Assembly (NCBI RefSeq): GCF_000973105.1
Contig: NC_015844.1
Span: 3,840,501-3,904,500 of the forward strand
Direction: 5' to 3'
Length of the DNA stretch: 64,000 nt
From: Zobellia galactanivorans
GTDB taxonomy: Bacteria; Bacteroidota; Bacteroidia; Flavobacteriales; Flavobacteriaceae
Shown here: positions 1 through 9,835 of the stretch, in pieces
Position numbering within the stretch: position 1 is the stretch's first letter
Layout: the number at the start of each line of letters is the position of its first letter
Program-made: the position numbers and the translations under genes
Notes under the pieces: generated by a model
Database searches by the model: none
Seen by the model: the letters and a program-made list of their open reading frames with translations, nothing else
What the model was told of the DNA's origin: nothing

Positions 1-1072
1 AACCTCCGTCGTGTTGGGGAAGAAACCATCCCACTCCCGAATTGCTTCTGTTCATAGGTAGGTTCCAGTTATCGGAGTTTGTCGGAACGGGTTGGAACAA
101 GGCTTCGTCGCTGATGGCCCTATCTTGGGACATCCAATTCTCCATATAACTATCCTTGTCGTAAAGTTTGTATCGGGTAGCACCGCTATTGACCAGTTTT
201 AGTGCGTTTACCATAGCCTGTATTCCTTTTTTGGCGTATGTTTCGTCGTACGAATCTTGGCCGAAGGGCAAGGCATCGCCTTCGGTGTTCATTAAGGGGC
301 TTGCTGCGTACATATAGGCCATGGCTTCAATGGCATAGGCCGAAGCCTTTGTTAAACGCCCCACATCTGTAGGGTCTTTCCATCGGTTTGGTAAATACTT
401 CACCGCATCTTCGCAATCGGCGGCAATAAGGTCGGCACATTGTTGAAAGGTAGGTTTGACTTGGTCAAAATTGAACTCTGACGAGAAGGTCTTGCGCTCT
501 CCACCAGTTGTATCGACTAAGGTTATGGGCCCGTAGCGTCGAACCACTTCGAACATATGCCATGCCCTAAGCGCATGTGCCTGCCCCAACAATTGATTTT
601 TCAATTCTGTAGGACTGGCACCTACTTCAGCGGGGAAGTCCGTTAATTTCTCAATGTTCTCAATGGCCAATCCCATAGCCCTGATCGCTTTCAGCGACTT
701 TCCGGCAGGGGAGTTGTAGTAAGGGTCGGATCCATAGTTGGTTTCAGAATTGAAATTCATTCCGAAATCCCTCCAATTCGAATCTTGCCATAGACCTTGG
801 TTTATAGATTTATAAACGGGCATATCGGCCTTTACGGCTTGTTGTTCGTCTCCCATGGCGCCCACATAGGCACCCCAGTTAGATGAGGTGGCCACATAGT
901 TCATGACCAGCCAGTTGGCCCGGTCTACGGCCCCTTTGTAACTGTAATATTCCGAATAGACAACCTCGCCGTCTATTCCCATTTCTGGATCTGCATCCAA
1001 GTAATCCTCGCAGGAAACCATCCCTAGCGAAAATGTGAATAAAACAATAAGTATTGTAGTATATTTTTTCAT
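1..1072 (-). CDS. SusD/RagB-family glycan-binding lipoprotein, C-terminus beyond left edge
   Basis: Surface lipoprotein that would capture glycan for the SusC channel encoded 11 bp downstream of its start in this window. I translated it from the sequence: it begins MKKYTTILIV, has a hydrophobic signal and a lipobox ending in Cys21 (VSCED), followed by YLDADPEMG, the usual SusD opening. The next 330 residues show the helical TPR-like pattern of the family, including the LGQAHALRAWHMFE segment that matches the conserved LxGEAxFLRAxxYF stretch. About 357 codons are present with no stop, so the C-terminus lies outside the window. It is the second gene of a minus-strand SusC-SusD pair. The family call is secure; the glycan is unknown. 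Confidence 0.93.
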   Translation of the reverse strand, partial: MKKYTTILIVLFTFSLGMVSCEDYLDADPEMGIDGEVVYSEYYSYKGAVDRANWLVMNYVATSSNWGAYVGAMGDEQQAVKADMPVYKSINQGLWQDSNWRDFGMNFNSETNYGSDPYYNSPAGKSLKAIRAMGLAIENIEKLTDFPAEVGASPTELKNQLLGQAHALRAWHMFEVVRRYGPITLVDTTGGERKTFSSEFNFDQVKPTFQQCADLIAADCEDAVKYLPNRWKDPTDVGRLTKASAYAIEAMAYMYAASPLMNTEGDALPFGQDSYDETYAKKGIQAMVNALKLVNSGATRYKLYDKDSYMENWMSQDRAISDEALFQPVPTNSDNWNLPMNRSNSGVGWFLPQHDGG

Positions 1073-1083
1073 GTTTCTCATAT

Positions 1084-4000
1084 TTAAAATGAAAGCCTTA
1101 AGCCTACGTTGTATCTTTTGGTAATGGGGTATACCTCTAATCTATTGGCCTCGGGGTCGAATGACCTCGGAAGATATTGCCAAGTGTACAGGTTGTTTCC
1201 ATTTACATAAAATTCGAAGTTGTCAAAGCCCCCTATTTTTTCAAGGAATGATTTGGGTAAGCTGTATTTTAATTCCACATTTCTCAGCCTTACAAAGGTG
1301 CTGTTCCTATAAGTGTAGTTGCTACTTTCTTTATAGTGGTCCGTTTCGGAGGTGTGTAGTACAGGTACGTCGGTATCGGTATTGTTCGGTGTCCACGCAT
1401 CTTTTTGCTCATTATTCTTTAACATAAACCCGAGACTGGAGTTTGTGTTATAAGCATATAGGAAGTTGGCGGATAGTTGCTTCGAAATACCGTACATGCC
1501 GTTGAACATGCTGGTTAAACTCCAGTTTTTGTACGAAAGCCCAAAAGAGAAGGCAAAAGATTTGGTGGCGTAAGAAGGGTCACCTATTGAAACTTGGTCG
1601 TTCTTATCGATGATGCCATCTGCGTTGTAGTCGTTATACGTAAGGTCGCCGGGTATATATCCACTGGGAAGCAGGGCCGAAGGGGTGTATGCATAGGCAT
1701 CGTCCCAGTTCTGCGCAAGGCCGGTCCCTAACATTCCCTTGGTCCATCCAATGGGTTTGCCCGCTTCTTTTTGATAGTCGGGGGTAGGGGCCGGGTCGTC
1801 TCTTTCGACAATCCTATTCTCGGTAATCGAAAGATTTCCCTTAAGCCAATATGCGAAACCGTTCTCGTAATAATCGTTCCACTCCAACTCAATATCGATA
1901 CCGTGGTTTTTCGTCCTTCCTATATTTCCATAAGGATTGGCGTTTCCATACCAGTTGGGAATCGTTCTTCTTTGCATCAAGATGCCTTCGCGGTCTTCCT
2001 TGAACAGATCGACCGTTGTTCTTAACCTGCTTCGCAATACGTTGAATTCAAAACCGAGGTTTTGTTTGGTTGCCGTTTCCCACGAAACATCTAGTACTGG
2101 CGGATCGTCTTCCGAATAGATATAAAGTCCGTCCGCATTTTGGTTTCCGGTAATGTTGGGAACATAACCATATGCCATTCGAATCTGATTACTAGAGTAC
2201 GAACTGATGTAGGCAAACCTGTTATTGCCCAAACCTTTGTCAGAGCCTATTTTTCCATAAGAGTACCTGATTTTGAAGAAATCAATAAAAGACAGGTTCT
2301 TTTTGGCGAAATTTTCTTCCGAAACTACCCAACCAAGGGCCAAGGAAGGGAAAAAACCAAAACGTTTTCCGGGAGCAAAGTTTTCATTTCCGTTGTACGC
2401 CCCGTTAGACTCAAAGAGGTACTTGTTTTTATAGCCATAAGTTACACGGCCTACCCAGCCTTCTTCGAAGTGTGGAAAGTTCGCTCCCGATTTGTCTTTT
2501 CTGCGCTGAAATAGGCCCAGGGCACTAACGTTATGGTCTCCAAAACTTTGGTTGTAGTTAAGGTTTAATTCATAATAGATACTACTGTTGTAACCATCTA
2601 TACCTTCGTTGCCCAATTTTGCGGGGTTTTCATAATCATCTAAGGTAATAGGCTCTTGTATAACGTTTCCGTTACCGTCTAAATTAGGGTTGTAACCATC
2701 GGAGGAGGGAACGTAGTAGTAAATAGGGGCGTCGTTCCATCTTTTGCTGATTTCTGATAGGTAGTTCCTATAATAGTTATAAGACAGTTTTCCCGACAGG
2801 TAAACATGCTCGGTCAAATCTTGCTTTAAAATGAAATCGGTAAAAAGGCGGTTGCTTTTTTTGCCATAGGAACCTTCGCGTTCCATCATTCCTAAGTAAT
2901 TGACATTGATGGAGTTGTTGTAGTCGTATCCCAGCCTGCCATTTTCGTATACCGCCGGGGCGTTGATCAAGGCTGTAGAATACATACGTTGCATAATTGA
3001 CCCGCCATTACCTGCAATCCCCCCATTTGTGTTTTTAGTGTTGAAATTTCCGTTCCAGTTGGTCATATCGCCGGAAAGCTTTACACTGAACAGTGTAGAT
3101 TTCGAGAAGTTAAAATCTAAATTGGTCCTGTAGTTAAACCGATGCTGATAGGTACGAGGGTCGAATTCCGGTTGTTTTTGCAAATCAAAAATATCCCCGT
3201 CATAATTATAACCGAACGAAGTAAAGTATTTTACACGGTCGTTACCGCCACTTATATTTAAATTGTACTGGTGGGTATAGCCTGTTTTCATCAATGAGTT
3301 GATGAAGGAGGTATATTGGTAATATGGGTTGTCAGCATAGGCAGGGTCCCTCCATCTGTCAATATAAAACTGGGGAACGAGCTTATCGTAGTTGCCGTCA
3401 TTTTGTTGGGCAAGGTTGTAATACTCCAAGTTCGTGGCATAATCGGCCGCGTAATCGGTGTCGATGGTAGGTGATTTCATACCTACATTGGCCGTAAACT
3501 GTATTTTAGGTTTCCCGATATGACCTTGTTTGGTGGTTATAAGGATAACCCCGTTTGCAGCTTTTACCCCGTAAACCGCAGTGGCGGAAGCATCTTTTAA
3601 TACCGAGATCGACTCGATTTCATTAGGGTCGAGATTATTGAAATCACGTTCAACCCCATCTACCATATAAAGGGGAGAGCTATCGGTCCATGAAGAACGG
3701 CCTCGAATCAAGATGTTGGCGGCCGTAGACCCAGGCTGGCCTGCTGCTTGCATGGTTGTAACGCCCGGTAGAAGTCCTGTTAAGGCTTCTGATATGGTGG
3801 TTACACTGCCCGCTTTTAACAGCTCTTCTCCTTTGGCTTGTGTGATGGAGCCAACGACCGTCTCCTTCTTTTGACTTCCGTAACCCACAACAACCACGTC
3901 TTCAAGTTGTTCTGCGTTACTTTCCATGGTTACGTTAATGGTGGATTGGATACCTACCGCTACCTCTACCGTTTTAAAGCCGATGTAGCTAAATAATAAT

Positions 4001-4257
4001 GTGGCTGATTCGTCATTCTTGAGTTGTATCGAATAATTACCATCTATATCGGAAACAACACCGTTAAAGGTCCCTTTTTCAATGATGTTTACTCCCGGAA
4101 GTTCTATCCCATCGGCATCTTTGGTGGTACCGGTAATGGTCTTTGTTTGTGCACTGGCAGATAGGGTGGCCATGAAAAACAAAAACAGGAGTAAGCGGGG
4201 AGAATTGTTCCCAAACCTAACTTTCCATTTTTTATTCATTGTATTGCTATTTCTCAT
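1084..4257 (-). CDS. SusC/RagA-family TonB-linked outer-membrane receptor (PUL 1)
   Basis: TonB-dependent glycan importer of 1057 residues, the usual SusC size. After a signal peptide ending in ASAQ comes a carboxypeptidase-regulatory-like beta-sandwich (about residues 38-125, GVNIIEKGTFNGVVSDIDG), then the DVVVVGYG segment typical of SusC, a plug domain (about 130-245, with SVLKDASATAVYG and ANGVILITTK) and a long beta-barrel ending in an aromatic residue (GLRLSF). The start at 4257 gives MRNSNTM; the Met at 4239 (MNKKWK) gives a more normal signal peptide and is equally plausible. It is paired with the SusD downstream. The substrate cannot be read from sequence; the neighbouring secreted protein at 4847-6706 hints at a marine polysaccharide. 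Confidence 0.96.
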   Translation of the reverse strand: MRNSNTMNKKWKVRFGNNSPRLLLFLFFMATLSASAQTKTITGTTKDADGIELPGVNIIEKGTFNGVVSDIDGNYSIQLKNDESATLLFSYIGFKTVEVAVGIQSTINVTMESNAEQLEDVVVVGYGSQKKETVVGSITQAKGEELLKAGSVTTISEALTGLLPGVTTMQAAGQPGSTAANILIRGRSSWTDSSPLYMVDGVERDFNNLDPNEIESISVLKDASATAVYGVKAANGVILITTKQGHIGKPKIQFTANVGMKSPTIDTDYAADYATNLEYYNLAQQNDGNYDKLVPQFYIDRWRDPAYADNPYYQYTSFINSLMKTGYTHQYNLNISGGNDRVKYFTSFGYNYDGDIFDLQKQPEFDPRTYQHRFNYRTNLDFNFSKSTLFSVKLSGDMTNWNGNFNTKNTNGGIAGNGGSIMQRMYSTALINAPAVYENGRLGYDYNNSINVNYLGMMEREGSYGKKSNRLFTDFILKQDLTEHVYLSGKLSYNYYRNYLSEISKRWNDAPIYYYVPSSDGYNPNLDGNGNVIQEPITLDDYENPAKLGNEGIDGYNSSIYYELNLNYNQSFGDHNVSALGLFQRRKDKSGANFPHFEEGWVGRVTYGYKNKYLFESNGAYNGNENFAPGKRFGFFPSLALGWVVSEENFAKKNLSFIDFFKIRYSYGKIGSDKGLGNNRFAYISSYSSNQIRMAYGYVPNITGNQNADGLYIYSEDDPPVLDVSWETATKQNLGFEFNVLRSRLRTTVDLFKEDREGILMQRRTIPNWYGNANPYGNIGRTKNHGIDIELEWNDYYENGFAYWLKGNLSITENRIVERDDPAPTPDYQKEAGKPIGWTKGMLGTGLAQNWDDAYAYTPSALLPSGYIPGDLTYNDYNADGIIDKNDQVSIGDPSYATKSFAFSFGLSYKNWSLTSMFNGMYGISKQLSANFLYAYNTNSSLGFMLKNNEQKDAWTPNNTDTDVPVLHTSETDHYKESSNYTYRNSTFVRLRNVELKYSLPKSFLEKIGGFDNFEFYVNGNNLYTWQYLPRSFDPEANRLEVYPITKRYNVGLRLSF

Positions 4258-4846
4258 AAATCATTTGTTAGTGTATTTGCCATAAATGCAAGGGAAACAA
4301 CCGTAGTTGTTATTCCTCGTTGCCATGGGATGTTCTAGTTCCATAAACATGCCTTCCGTTGTAGCTATGGGGAGTGGCATGCTGACATAATTGGGACTGT
4401 TGATGGGGGGGACTAAAAAAAATTGGTTTTTCTTCTTAAAATGTAACTTGAATCTCATATAGTTGTAGTTAAAGTTGGTGATACAAAAAAGCCAATTCTA
4501 TGTTAAGATGACGGCTTCATATGATTTAATGAGCATAACATATGATCATATTTCTTAAAATGTGTTAATATTTTACGGATATAATATATTAGGTGTTTAA
4601 TAATGTCGAATAGTAAGTCTGCAAGGGGCGTTTTTGACGATTCAAAAATCTTACAGGGCGCCATGCTTAGTAAAAGTCAGGCCTCACAAAAAAAACGGAG
4701 GCTACCTTGAAGCGCTCGCAAATGCCTGTGCAAAATGTTTCAGGAAGTCGGGTTCAGATTTATCAGGTTCGTTTTGTGAGCCAAGGGTAGTTCTTGGGTA
4801 TGGTAATGACGACAGGGGCGGTTTTCCTATTTTTTTTGATCGGAGT
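4258..4846. other. intergenic region upstream of PUL 1 susC
   Basis: A 589-bp gap with no convincing gene; short open frames here have no family features. It should carry the susC promoter on the minus strand, but I found no clean TAnnTTTG box. A perfect 12-bp palindrome (ATATGATCATAT, 4540-4551) lies about 290 bp upstream of the susC start in an AT-rich stretch and could be a regulator site. That is inference only. Confidence 0.4.
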
Positions 4847-6706
4847 TTATTCTATAAGAATGGACTTGACCTCATCAATGGTCATACCCTTAAAGAGGAG
4901 GAACCTATCAATTTGCAAACCATGAGATCTACCGCCAATATGCAAAGTGTATGCTCCAGCTTTGGGAAATCTACCTGTTAGCCATCCATGTCCGGCGCCA
5001 TGTATTTCTGCTACGCCGTTTAAGGTAAAATTGTCATCGCTACGGCCGTAATATTTTTCGAAATGTTTTAGCTGTAGCTCTTTGGCATATCCAAGATTGT
5101 CGGCTAAGAGAATCCATATATCATTGCCTTTATCTGTGCCGCGTTCCCCTTTTGGCTGTCTCATCATCCATTTTATGGTGTAGTTCCCAGGGGTTTTTAT
5201 CTTGAAAGTGTACGAAATAACATGGTCCATGTCGACCTGTTGGTAGGTGTTCGGCCCATCATAATAAATAAAGGCGCCGCCTGAGGCTTTTTCGGTATCC
5301 TTTCCAAGTTTCCATGCGCCCTTTAACTCAAAACGTTCGGCTTCAAAAACCACTAAACCCTTTTTTTCTTCTCCGGACCGATCTGGGGTGCACTCAAAGG
5401 AAATAGACCTCCATCTACCACGGGCATAGGCATAGGCATCGTCTTCTGGTATCTTGCCGTTCGAATGGGTGTTCGATTCAATTTGGATTATATCACCCGT
5501 TTTTACCGGTACATTTTTAAAAGTTCGGGAATAAGGGGCCATATCACGAGCGGTTTCGGGATTTTGAAATTCACCGATCAACTTACCGTCTACTTTCAGC
5601 CTATAGGTACTTTCCCCATCTTCTTCCGTAAGTGTTGTAAGGGTGATATTGTAATGGTCGGTAATACCTTTAAAAACCTTTTGGGTTGCCGCAAATTCAT
5701 TTTTATATACAACGGCGTCAATCGCCACCGCGTTTCTGGAGTGGTCTTTATAGGGTGTTACAAACGGGCCTATTTGTAACATTTCAAAATGTTTGACCCC
5801 TATGAGGTGTGTGTCTTTGCATTCTGGTAAAGGGGTAATGCCATCTCCTATAAATTTCTGAAATTTTTGAAGGTTTCCATCTTCGTCGCCCAGAAGTAGG
5901 TACCAAACCATACCGGCATCGGAGATATCGGCACCTTTATTCTGTGGATGGAACAGCGTCCTGCTATATAGCCAATTGATATCTGGGTCCGAATGGTCCC
6001 TCATCCAGTGGTATGGAGCGAAGTCTGTGTTGGAACACCAAAGTTTGCTAGGGTTATCGCATGCATTTTGATCTTTTATTTTTTTGTACTTGATGCGATT
6101 TCCACTTAAGGCTATAGTTTCTTTCATGGTGTGATGCGCTTTTCTGCGCAAGTGATTGTCATTGTAGCCACTGTGGGAAATAACATACACATGGGCCAAA
6201 GCTTCTGAATGGCCATCATCTACAACCTCTTTTACCGCTCTGTAAAAGAATTCGGAAGGTCCCATATGAATGAAATACAAAGGGTCTGTAGCTGTTGATT
6301 TTTTCAACGCTTCTGCCAAATGTGTAATTGCGGTAGCATTGTCTTCAGAAACATCAAAGAAACGCGTAGCATCGAAATTCCACCGCTTAATGGCACCCTT
6401 GACCCCGTCAGCCATGTAATTGGTTTCGGAAGTATGTGGCGGCGCCGCAATAAAATTGTTGTACGAGAAATGTACGAGCCTATCCTGTAGTCCGAGCTTT
6501 GCGATCATGGCCAAAGCAGCTGGCGTGCCTCCCCAATCATCTGGGTCGGCACGGGGCCATTGGGCTTCAGGGTGCTTGTCCGCTTGATTGTTGCCATCGG
6601 CACTAATGGCAACGCGATTGTTGTTGTAGCCCAGGCTTTGGGCGAACAATATTTCAGATGATAGGCATATGAAGCCAAGAAGTAAAATAAAAGGTTTGGT
6701 AAGCAT
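4847..6706 (-). CDS. secreted multidomain protein of PUL 1, putative glycan-active enzyme
   Basis: Exported protein of 619 residues with a clear signal peptide (cleavage near LFAQS). The N-terminal part (about 25-320) begins NRVAISADGNNQ and contains ADPDDWGGTPAALAMI, an acidic DPDD segment near the N-terminus that recalls nucleoside-hydrolase-like folds; this is a weak resemblance, not a proven assignment. The middle (about 325-440, with LTTLTEEDGESTYRLKVDG and YARGRWRSI) looks like a beta-sandwich module seen in algal-polysaccharide enzymes. The C-terminal part (about 450-612, VVFEAERFELKGAW, SHGLQIDRFLLFKG) resembles CBM6/CBM35-type galactose-binding folds. It is on the same strand as the SusC/SusD pair, 589 bp upstream of it, so PUL membership is likely. 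The reaction is unknown. Confidence 0.8.
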   Translation of the reverse strand: MLTKPFILLLGFICLSSEILFAQSLGYNNNRVAISADGNNQADKHPEAQWPRADPDDWGGTPAALAMIAKLGLQDRLVHFSYNNFIAAPPHTSETNYMADGVKGAIKRWNFDATRFFDVSEDNATAITHLAEALKKSTATDPLYFIHMGPSEFFYRAVKEVVDDGHSEALAHVYVISHSGYNDNHLRRKAHHTMKETIALSGNRIKYKKIKDQNACDNPSKLWCSNTDFAPYHWMRDHSDPDINWLYSRTLFHPQNKGADISDAGMVWYLLLGDEDGNLQKFQKFIGDGITPLPECKDTHLIGVKHFEMLQIGPFVTPYKDHSRNAVAIDAVVYKNEFAATQKVFKGITDHYNITLTTLTEEDGESTYRLKVDGKLIGEFQNPETARDMAPYSRTFKNVPVKTGDIIQIESNTHSNGKIPEDDAYAYARGRWRSISFECTPDRSGEEKKGLVVFEAERFELKGAWKLGKDTEKASGGAFIYYDGPNTYQQVDMDHVISYTFKIKTPGNYTIKWMMRQPKGERGTDKGNDIWILLADNLGYAKELQLKHFEKYYGRSDDNFTLNGVAEIHGAGHGWLTGRFPKAGAYTLHIGGRSHGLQIDRFLLFKGMTIDEVKSILIE

Positions 6707-7168
6707 CTAAGGTCTATTTTGGTTATTGGTCAATTATTGATCACGGTTCTGATTTTTATAAGATGTACTATAGCAGCTTCCTCTTTTAAATGATCCCCAT
6801 AATTTTATGCCCATGGTTCCCGGGGCTTGGAAATGTATTCGAATTATCGAATGGCCCCATGTTCTCCTGTCCTTCTTATTTTTTATGAAAACTGCCACGA
6901 CAAATACTTGGAATTCGCCCTTAAAAAAAATGAATGGGGGTTGTAGTAACACCGCTTGGTAATATGCAATGTAAACCGTAGCATCGTATTTAATTACAAG
7001 AAATACAGTAAGGGAACTGTATAGGATACTGTGGCTTTAACTGTTAATTTTTTGAGGAAACAATGTGTAATTATTTGAAAATCAAATTAATGTGATTGAA
7101 TTTGTCATTTACCCATATTGGAGGGGAGAGTGTAAGCAAATTGAAAACAAAGGTTATATTTGAGGGAT
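6707..7168. promoter_or_regulatory. divergent intergenic region
   Basis: A 462-bp gap between two divergently transcribed genes (the secreted protein at 4847-6706 and the HTH regulator from 7169). It must hold both promoters. It is AT-rich in its right half. I see no strong palindrome and no complete TTTG/TAnnTTTG pair, so no site is placed. Confidence 0.4.
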
Positions 7169-8341
7169 ATGATATCCGAACCAGACCAAAAGACAATCGA
7201 AAAAGCGCTTAACGATTTATGCGCCCATCCCATTTTTGTTAATTCGTTAGTGTATAAACAATTGCTTCAATACTTGGTTAAAAAGGCGATTGAGAAAGAA
7301 GACATCAAGGAATACACCATTGGGGCCGACCTTTTTGGCAAGAACTATGTGAACGACAAAAATGATGGGGCCGTGCGAACCCACATGTATAAGCTCCGAA
7401 AAAAATTGGTAGCCTATTATGCGGACAAGAATGTGCAAAACGAAATAATATTCGAAATCAAAAAGGGACAGTACAATTTGGACTTTATTTCCAAAAAAGA
7501 GTATGACAGGCATAAGAGGTCGCTTGAATTTCAAATTCCGTTAAAATGGGTCAAGGGTATAGGCTTGGTTCTGTTATTGGCCTTTGGGGCCATGTGGGGC
7601 ATATCTTATTATTTGGGCAGTCCACCGGCGTTATGGGAGGTTTTTTTGAAAAATGGGGATAAAACTCTCGTGGTCATTTCGGACCAGTACATGCTGATGC
7701 ATACCAATATCCAAGGTGAAAAGCACCCTACGATGTATTCTAAGATTAACAGCGATGAAGATTTATTTGCGTTTAAAAAGGAATATCCAGACCGAAAATT
7801 GGAAATGACGGATTTTACACTGGTATCGAAAATGGCACCTTACGGTATTAAGAATTTAGATGAATGGTTTTTTAGCTGGGACAGTAATTTTAAGATTGAG
7901 TTAGAAAGTAATCTTGCGCTTAACCATATCAAGGAAAACAATATTGTATTTATCGGACAATTTAAGACCATGAATCTTTCCAAGTCGTTCTTTTTAAGGG
8001 ATAGTAAGGTTTTTTCTACCTATGGTGATGGTTTTAAGGTTAATGCCAAGGGGAAGGAGAAAATTTATACGACACAATTTGCACCCGATAAAAAGGTTGA
8101 ATATGCCCTAGTTTCCTTTACCTCGTTGAGTCCGGACAAGCGCGCCCTTTTTTTTGTGTCCAATAACGATATCGGGGTTATGGCTACCTTGCGTTTGTTT
8201 ACCGATCCAACCTGGCTTAAAACCTTGGAAGAAAAGTTACCTCAAAAAACCAGCAGCTTCAATGCTCTATTTGAAGTAAGTGGAATGCAACGAACCCAAA
8301 TGAGTAGTGAACTGATAGAGTTGGAGATTCTTGGCAATTAA
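7169..8341 (+). CDS. membrane-anchored winged-helix-type regulator (ToxR-like layout)
   Basis: About 390 residues. The first 115 match the DNA-binding-like domain often found in front of adenylate-cyclase-like or TPR proteins: a segment on neighbouring hits (FVNSLVYKQLLQYLVKKAI), a KEYTIGADLFGKNY motif, then DGAVRTHMYKLRKKLVAYY and a final KKGQYNLDF. One transmembrane helix follows (about 128-150 in this numbering, GIGLVLLLAFGAMWGISYYLG), then about 240 residues I do not recognise. The layout suggests a one-component sensor that binds DNA from the inner membrane. A TTG at 7160 would add three residues; ATG at 7169 is preferred. It stands alone, divergent from PUL 1, so it may regulate that locus; this is inferred from position. 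Confidence 0.75.
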   Translation: MISEPDQKTIEKALNDLCAHPIFVNSLVYKQLLQYLVKKAIEKEDIKEYTIGADLFGKNYVNDKNDGAVRTHMYKLRKKLVAYYADKNVQNEIIFEIKKGQYNLDFISKKEYDRHKRSLEFQIPLKWVKGIGLVLLLAFGAMWGISYYLGSPPALWEVFLKNGDKTLVVISDQYMLMHTNIQGEKHPTMYSKINSDEDLFAFKKEYPDRKLEMTDFTLVSKMAPYGIKNLDEWFFSWDSNFKIELESNLALNHIKENNIVFIGQFKTMNLSKSFFLRDSKVFSTYGDGFKVNAKGKEKIYTTQFAPDKKVEYALVSFTSLSPDKRALFFVSNNDIGVMATLRLFTDPTWLKTLEEKLPQKTSSFNALFEVSGMQRTQMSSELIELEILGN

Positions 8342-8616
8342 TGGGTAAAGCTGTAAGCTCCCTGTTTTTGCCGAATGCTAACTTTGTTGGACCTGGAATA
8401 CAATTGGCAGGGGAGCTGAAGCGGCAGGGATATTTATCGCGGATCGGAATTTGTAAGGTCAAGGCCAAATATTAAGAATAGAACGGGTTCAATCTTGCTT
8501 TGCAGTTTTTCCTTAGAATTTTAAAGGCTTTCTTCATTTGGTTTTCCACTATCTTTATGGAGATGTTCGCTCACTCGATTCACTTTTCTTGAAGGTGTCT
8601 CCTCCATAGATATAAA

Positions 8617-9660
8617 CTATGTATTGGGGATATTTTCTTTTCTCATTGAGGAAGCCCTGACCACCAAATCGGTCTTGAGGGTAATGGTTTCGAACTCTAC
8701 AAAACTATCGGTATCGTCTATCTGTCGGATCAATAGGCTTGCGGCGGCCTGCCCCATTTGAAAGGCGCGGTCGTTAATCGTGGTAAGGTTGGGTTCTATG
8801 ACCCTTGATATGGGGTAATTACTAAAGCCCACTACGGCTATTTGCTCGGGAACCTTGATATGGGCCTTTTGAAAGACCTGAATGGCGCTGATCGCCGTAT
8901 AATCGTTCGAACAGAACAATCCGTCGGGCAATTCGGGTAGGGCCAGCATTTTTTTTGCGCATTCGGCCCCCTCTTCGTAGGTCAGGTTCTTGGTTTCTAG
9001 AATAAGGGACGGGTCTATGGGCAACTTATATTTTTTTAAAGCCGTTTTATAGCCCTCCAAGCGGTCTTTAAAAATGTGGGTCGACTGGTTTCCGGCGATA
9101 TGGGCGATGCGGCTACAGCCTTGTTGGATAAGGTGCTCCGTTGCCTTAAAGGCCGATTCGTAATCGTTGATGACAATTTTGTTGGCGTTAAAATTGGTCG
9201 GGACGCGGTCGTAGAAAATTACGGGTACCCCCAATTTGGCGAATTTTTTAAAATGGGCATACGACTTGGTCTCGTTCGAAAGACAGATGATAATGCCCTC
9301 GACCATCCTGTTTTGTAAAATACGGGTAATCTCTTTTTCCCTTTCGAAGGAATCTTTCGATTGAAAAATGGTGACATTATATCCCTTGCTATAGGCGTAC
9401 TCTTCAATACCACTAATGACCAGGGAGTGGAAGTGTATATCGATCTTGGGAACGATAATACCGATGGACTGGGTTTTCTTTTTTCTAAAACTCGAGGCAA
9501 TGGAATTGGGGGTAAAGCCTAGTTCGTCTGCCTTTTGCTGGACCAGTTTACGTGTGGCATCGCTAATGGCAGGGTGCCCCGAGATGGCCCGTGAAATCGT
9601 GGAAGGCGATAAGTTCAGCTCCTTTGCCAAATCTTTTAAGGTAACTCTGGAATTCCCCAT
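8617..9660 (-). CDS. LacI-family transcriptional repressor of the GlcNAc-type PUL
   Basis: 347 residues, full length for the family. The helix-turn-helix is at residues 5-25 (VTLKDLAKELNLSPSTISRA), followed by the hinge helix region and a periplasmic-binding-protein-like sensor domain (QSIGIIVPKIDIHFHSLVISGIEEYA onward, GLFCSNDYTAISAIQ, VVGFSNYPIS). It is divergent from the PUL starting at 9913. Two CAAACGTTTG-type palindromes with the central CG typical of LacI operators lie in the intergenic region, one 13 bp from its own start and one over the PUL promoter, which predicts autoregulation and repression of the PUL. The inducer is probably a PUL-derived amino sugar or its phosphate, which is inference. 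Confidence 0.95.
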   Translation of the reverse strand: MGNSRVTLKDLAKELNLSPSTISRAISGHPAISDATRKLVQQKADELGFTPNSIASSFRKKKTQSIGIIVPKIDIHFHSLVISGIEEYAYSKGYNVTIFQSKDSFEREKEITRILQNRMVEGIIICLSNETKSYAHFKKFAKLGVPVIFYDRVPTNFNANKIVINDYESAFKATEHLIQQGCSRIAHIAGNQSTHIFKDRLEGYKTALKKYKLPIDPSLILETKNLTYEEGAECAKKMLALPELPDGLFCSNDYTAISAIQVFQKAHIKVPEQIAVVGFSNYPISRVIEPNLTTINDRAFQMGQAAASLLIRQIDDTDSFVEFETITLKTDLVVRASSMRKENIPNT

Positions 9661-9673
9661 AAGTAAATTTTAA

Positions 9674-9683
9674 CAAACGTTTG
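9674..9683. promoter_or_regulatory. putative LacI-family operator 1
   Basis: Perfect 10-bp palindrome CAAACGTTTG, 13 bp upstream of the repressor start codon. It shares its core with the larger site at 9820-9835. Its position in the repressor's own leader suggests autoregulation. Confidence 0.65.
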
Positions 9684-9819
9684 CGTAAATTTTACAATCT
9701 CAAATTAGAAGAAATATTCTCTAAACGTATATTATGATGTAATATATTGCAAATTTAACATTTTTTAGCCAATTATTCTTAAGTGGGAATAAAATTTAAG
9801 GAGATTTTACAGTTATTTT

Positions 9820-9835
9820 ATGCAAACGTTTGCAT
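9820..9835. promoter_or_regulatory. putative LacI-family operator 2
   Basis: Perfect 16-bp palindrome ATGCAAACGTTTGCAT with the central CG step of LacI-family operators. Its right half contains the TTTG that serves as the -33 element of the susC promoter (9829-9832), so bound repressor would block RNA polymerase. Confidence 0.75.

Noticed and set aside
4634..4981. Plus-strand frame of 115 codons between susC and the secreted protein
   Set aside because: It runs into the 3' end of the minus-strand gene at 4847 and has an irregular, Cys-rich product with no family signs.
6734..6952. Minus-strand frame of 72 codons upstream of the secreted protein
   Set aside because: Placed where promoters are expected; product unlike a protein domain, no conservation visible.
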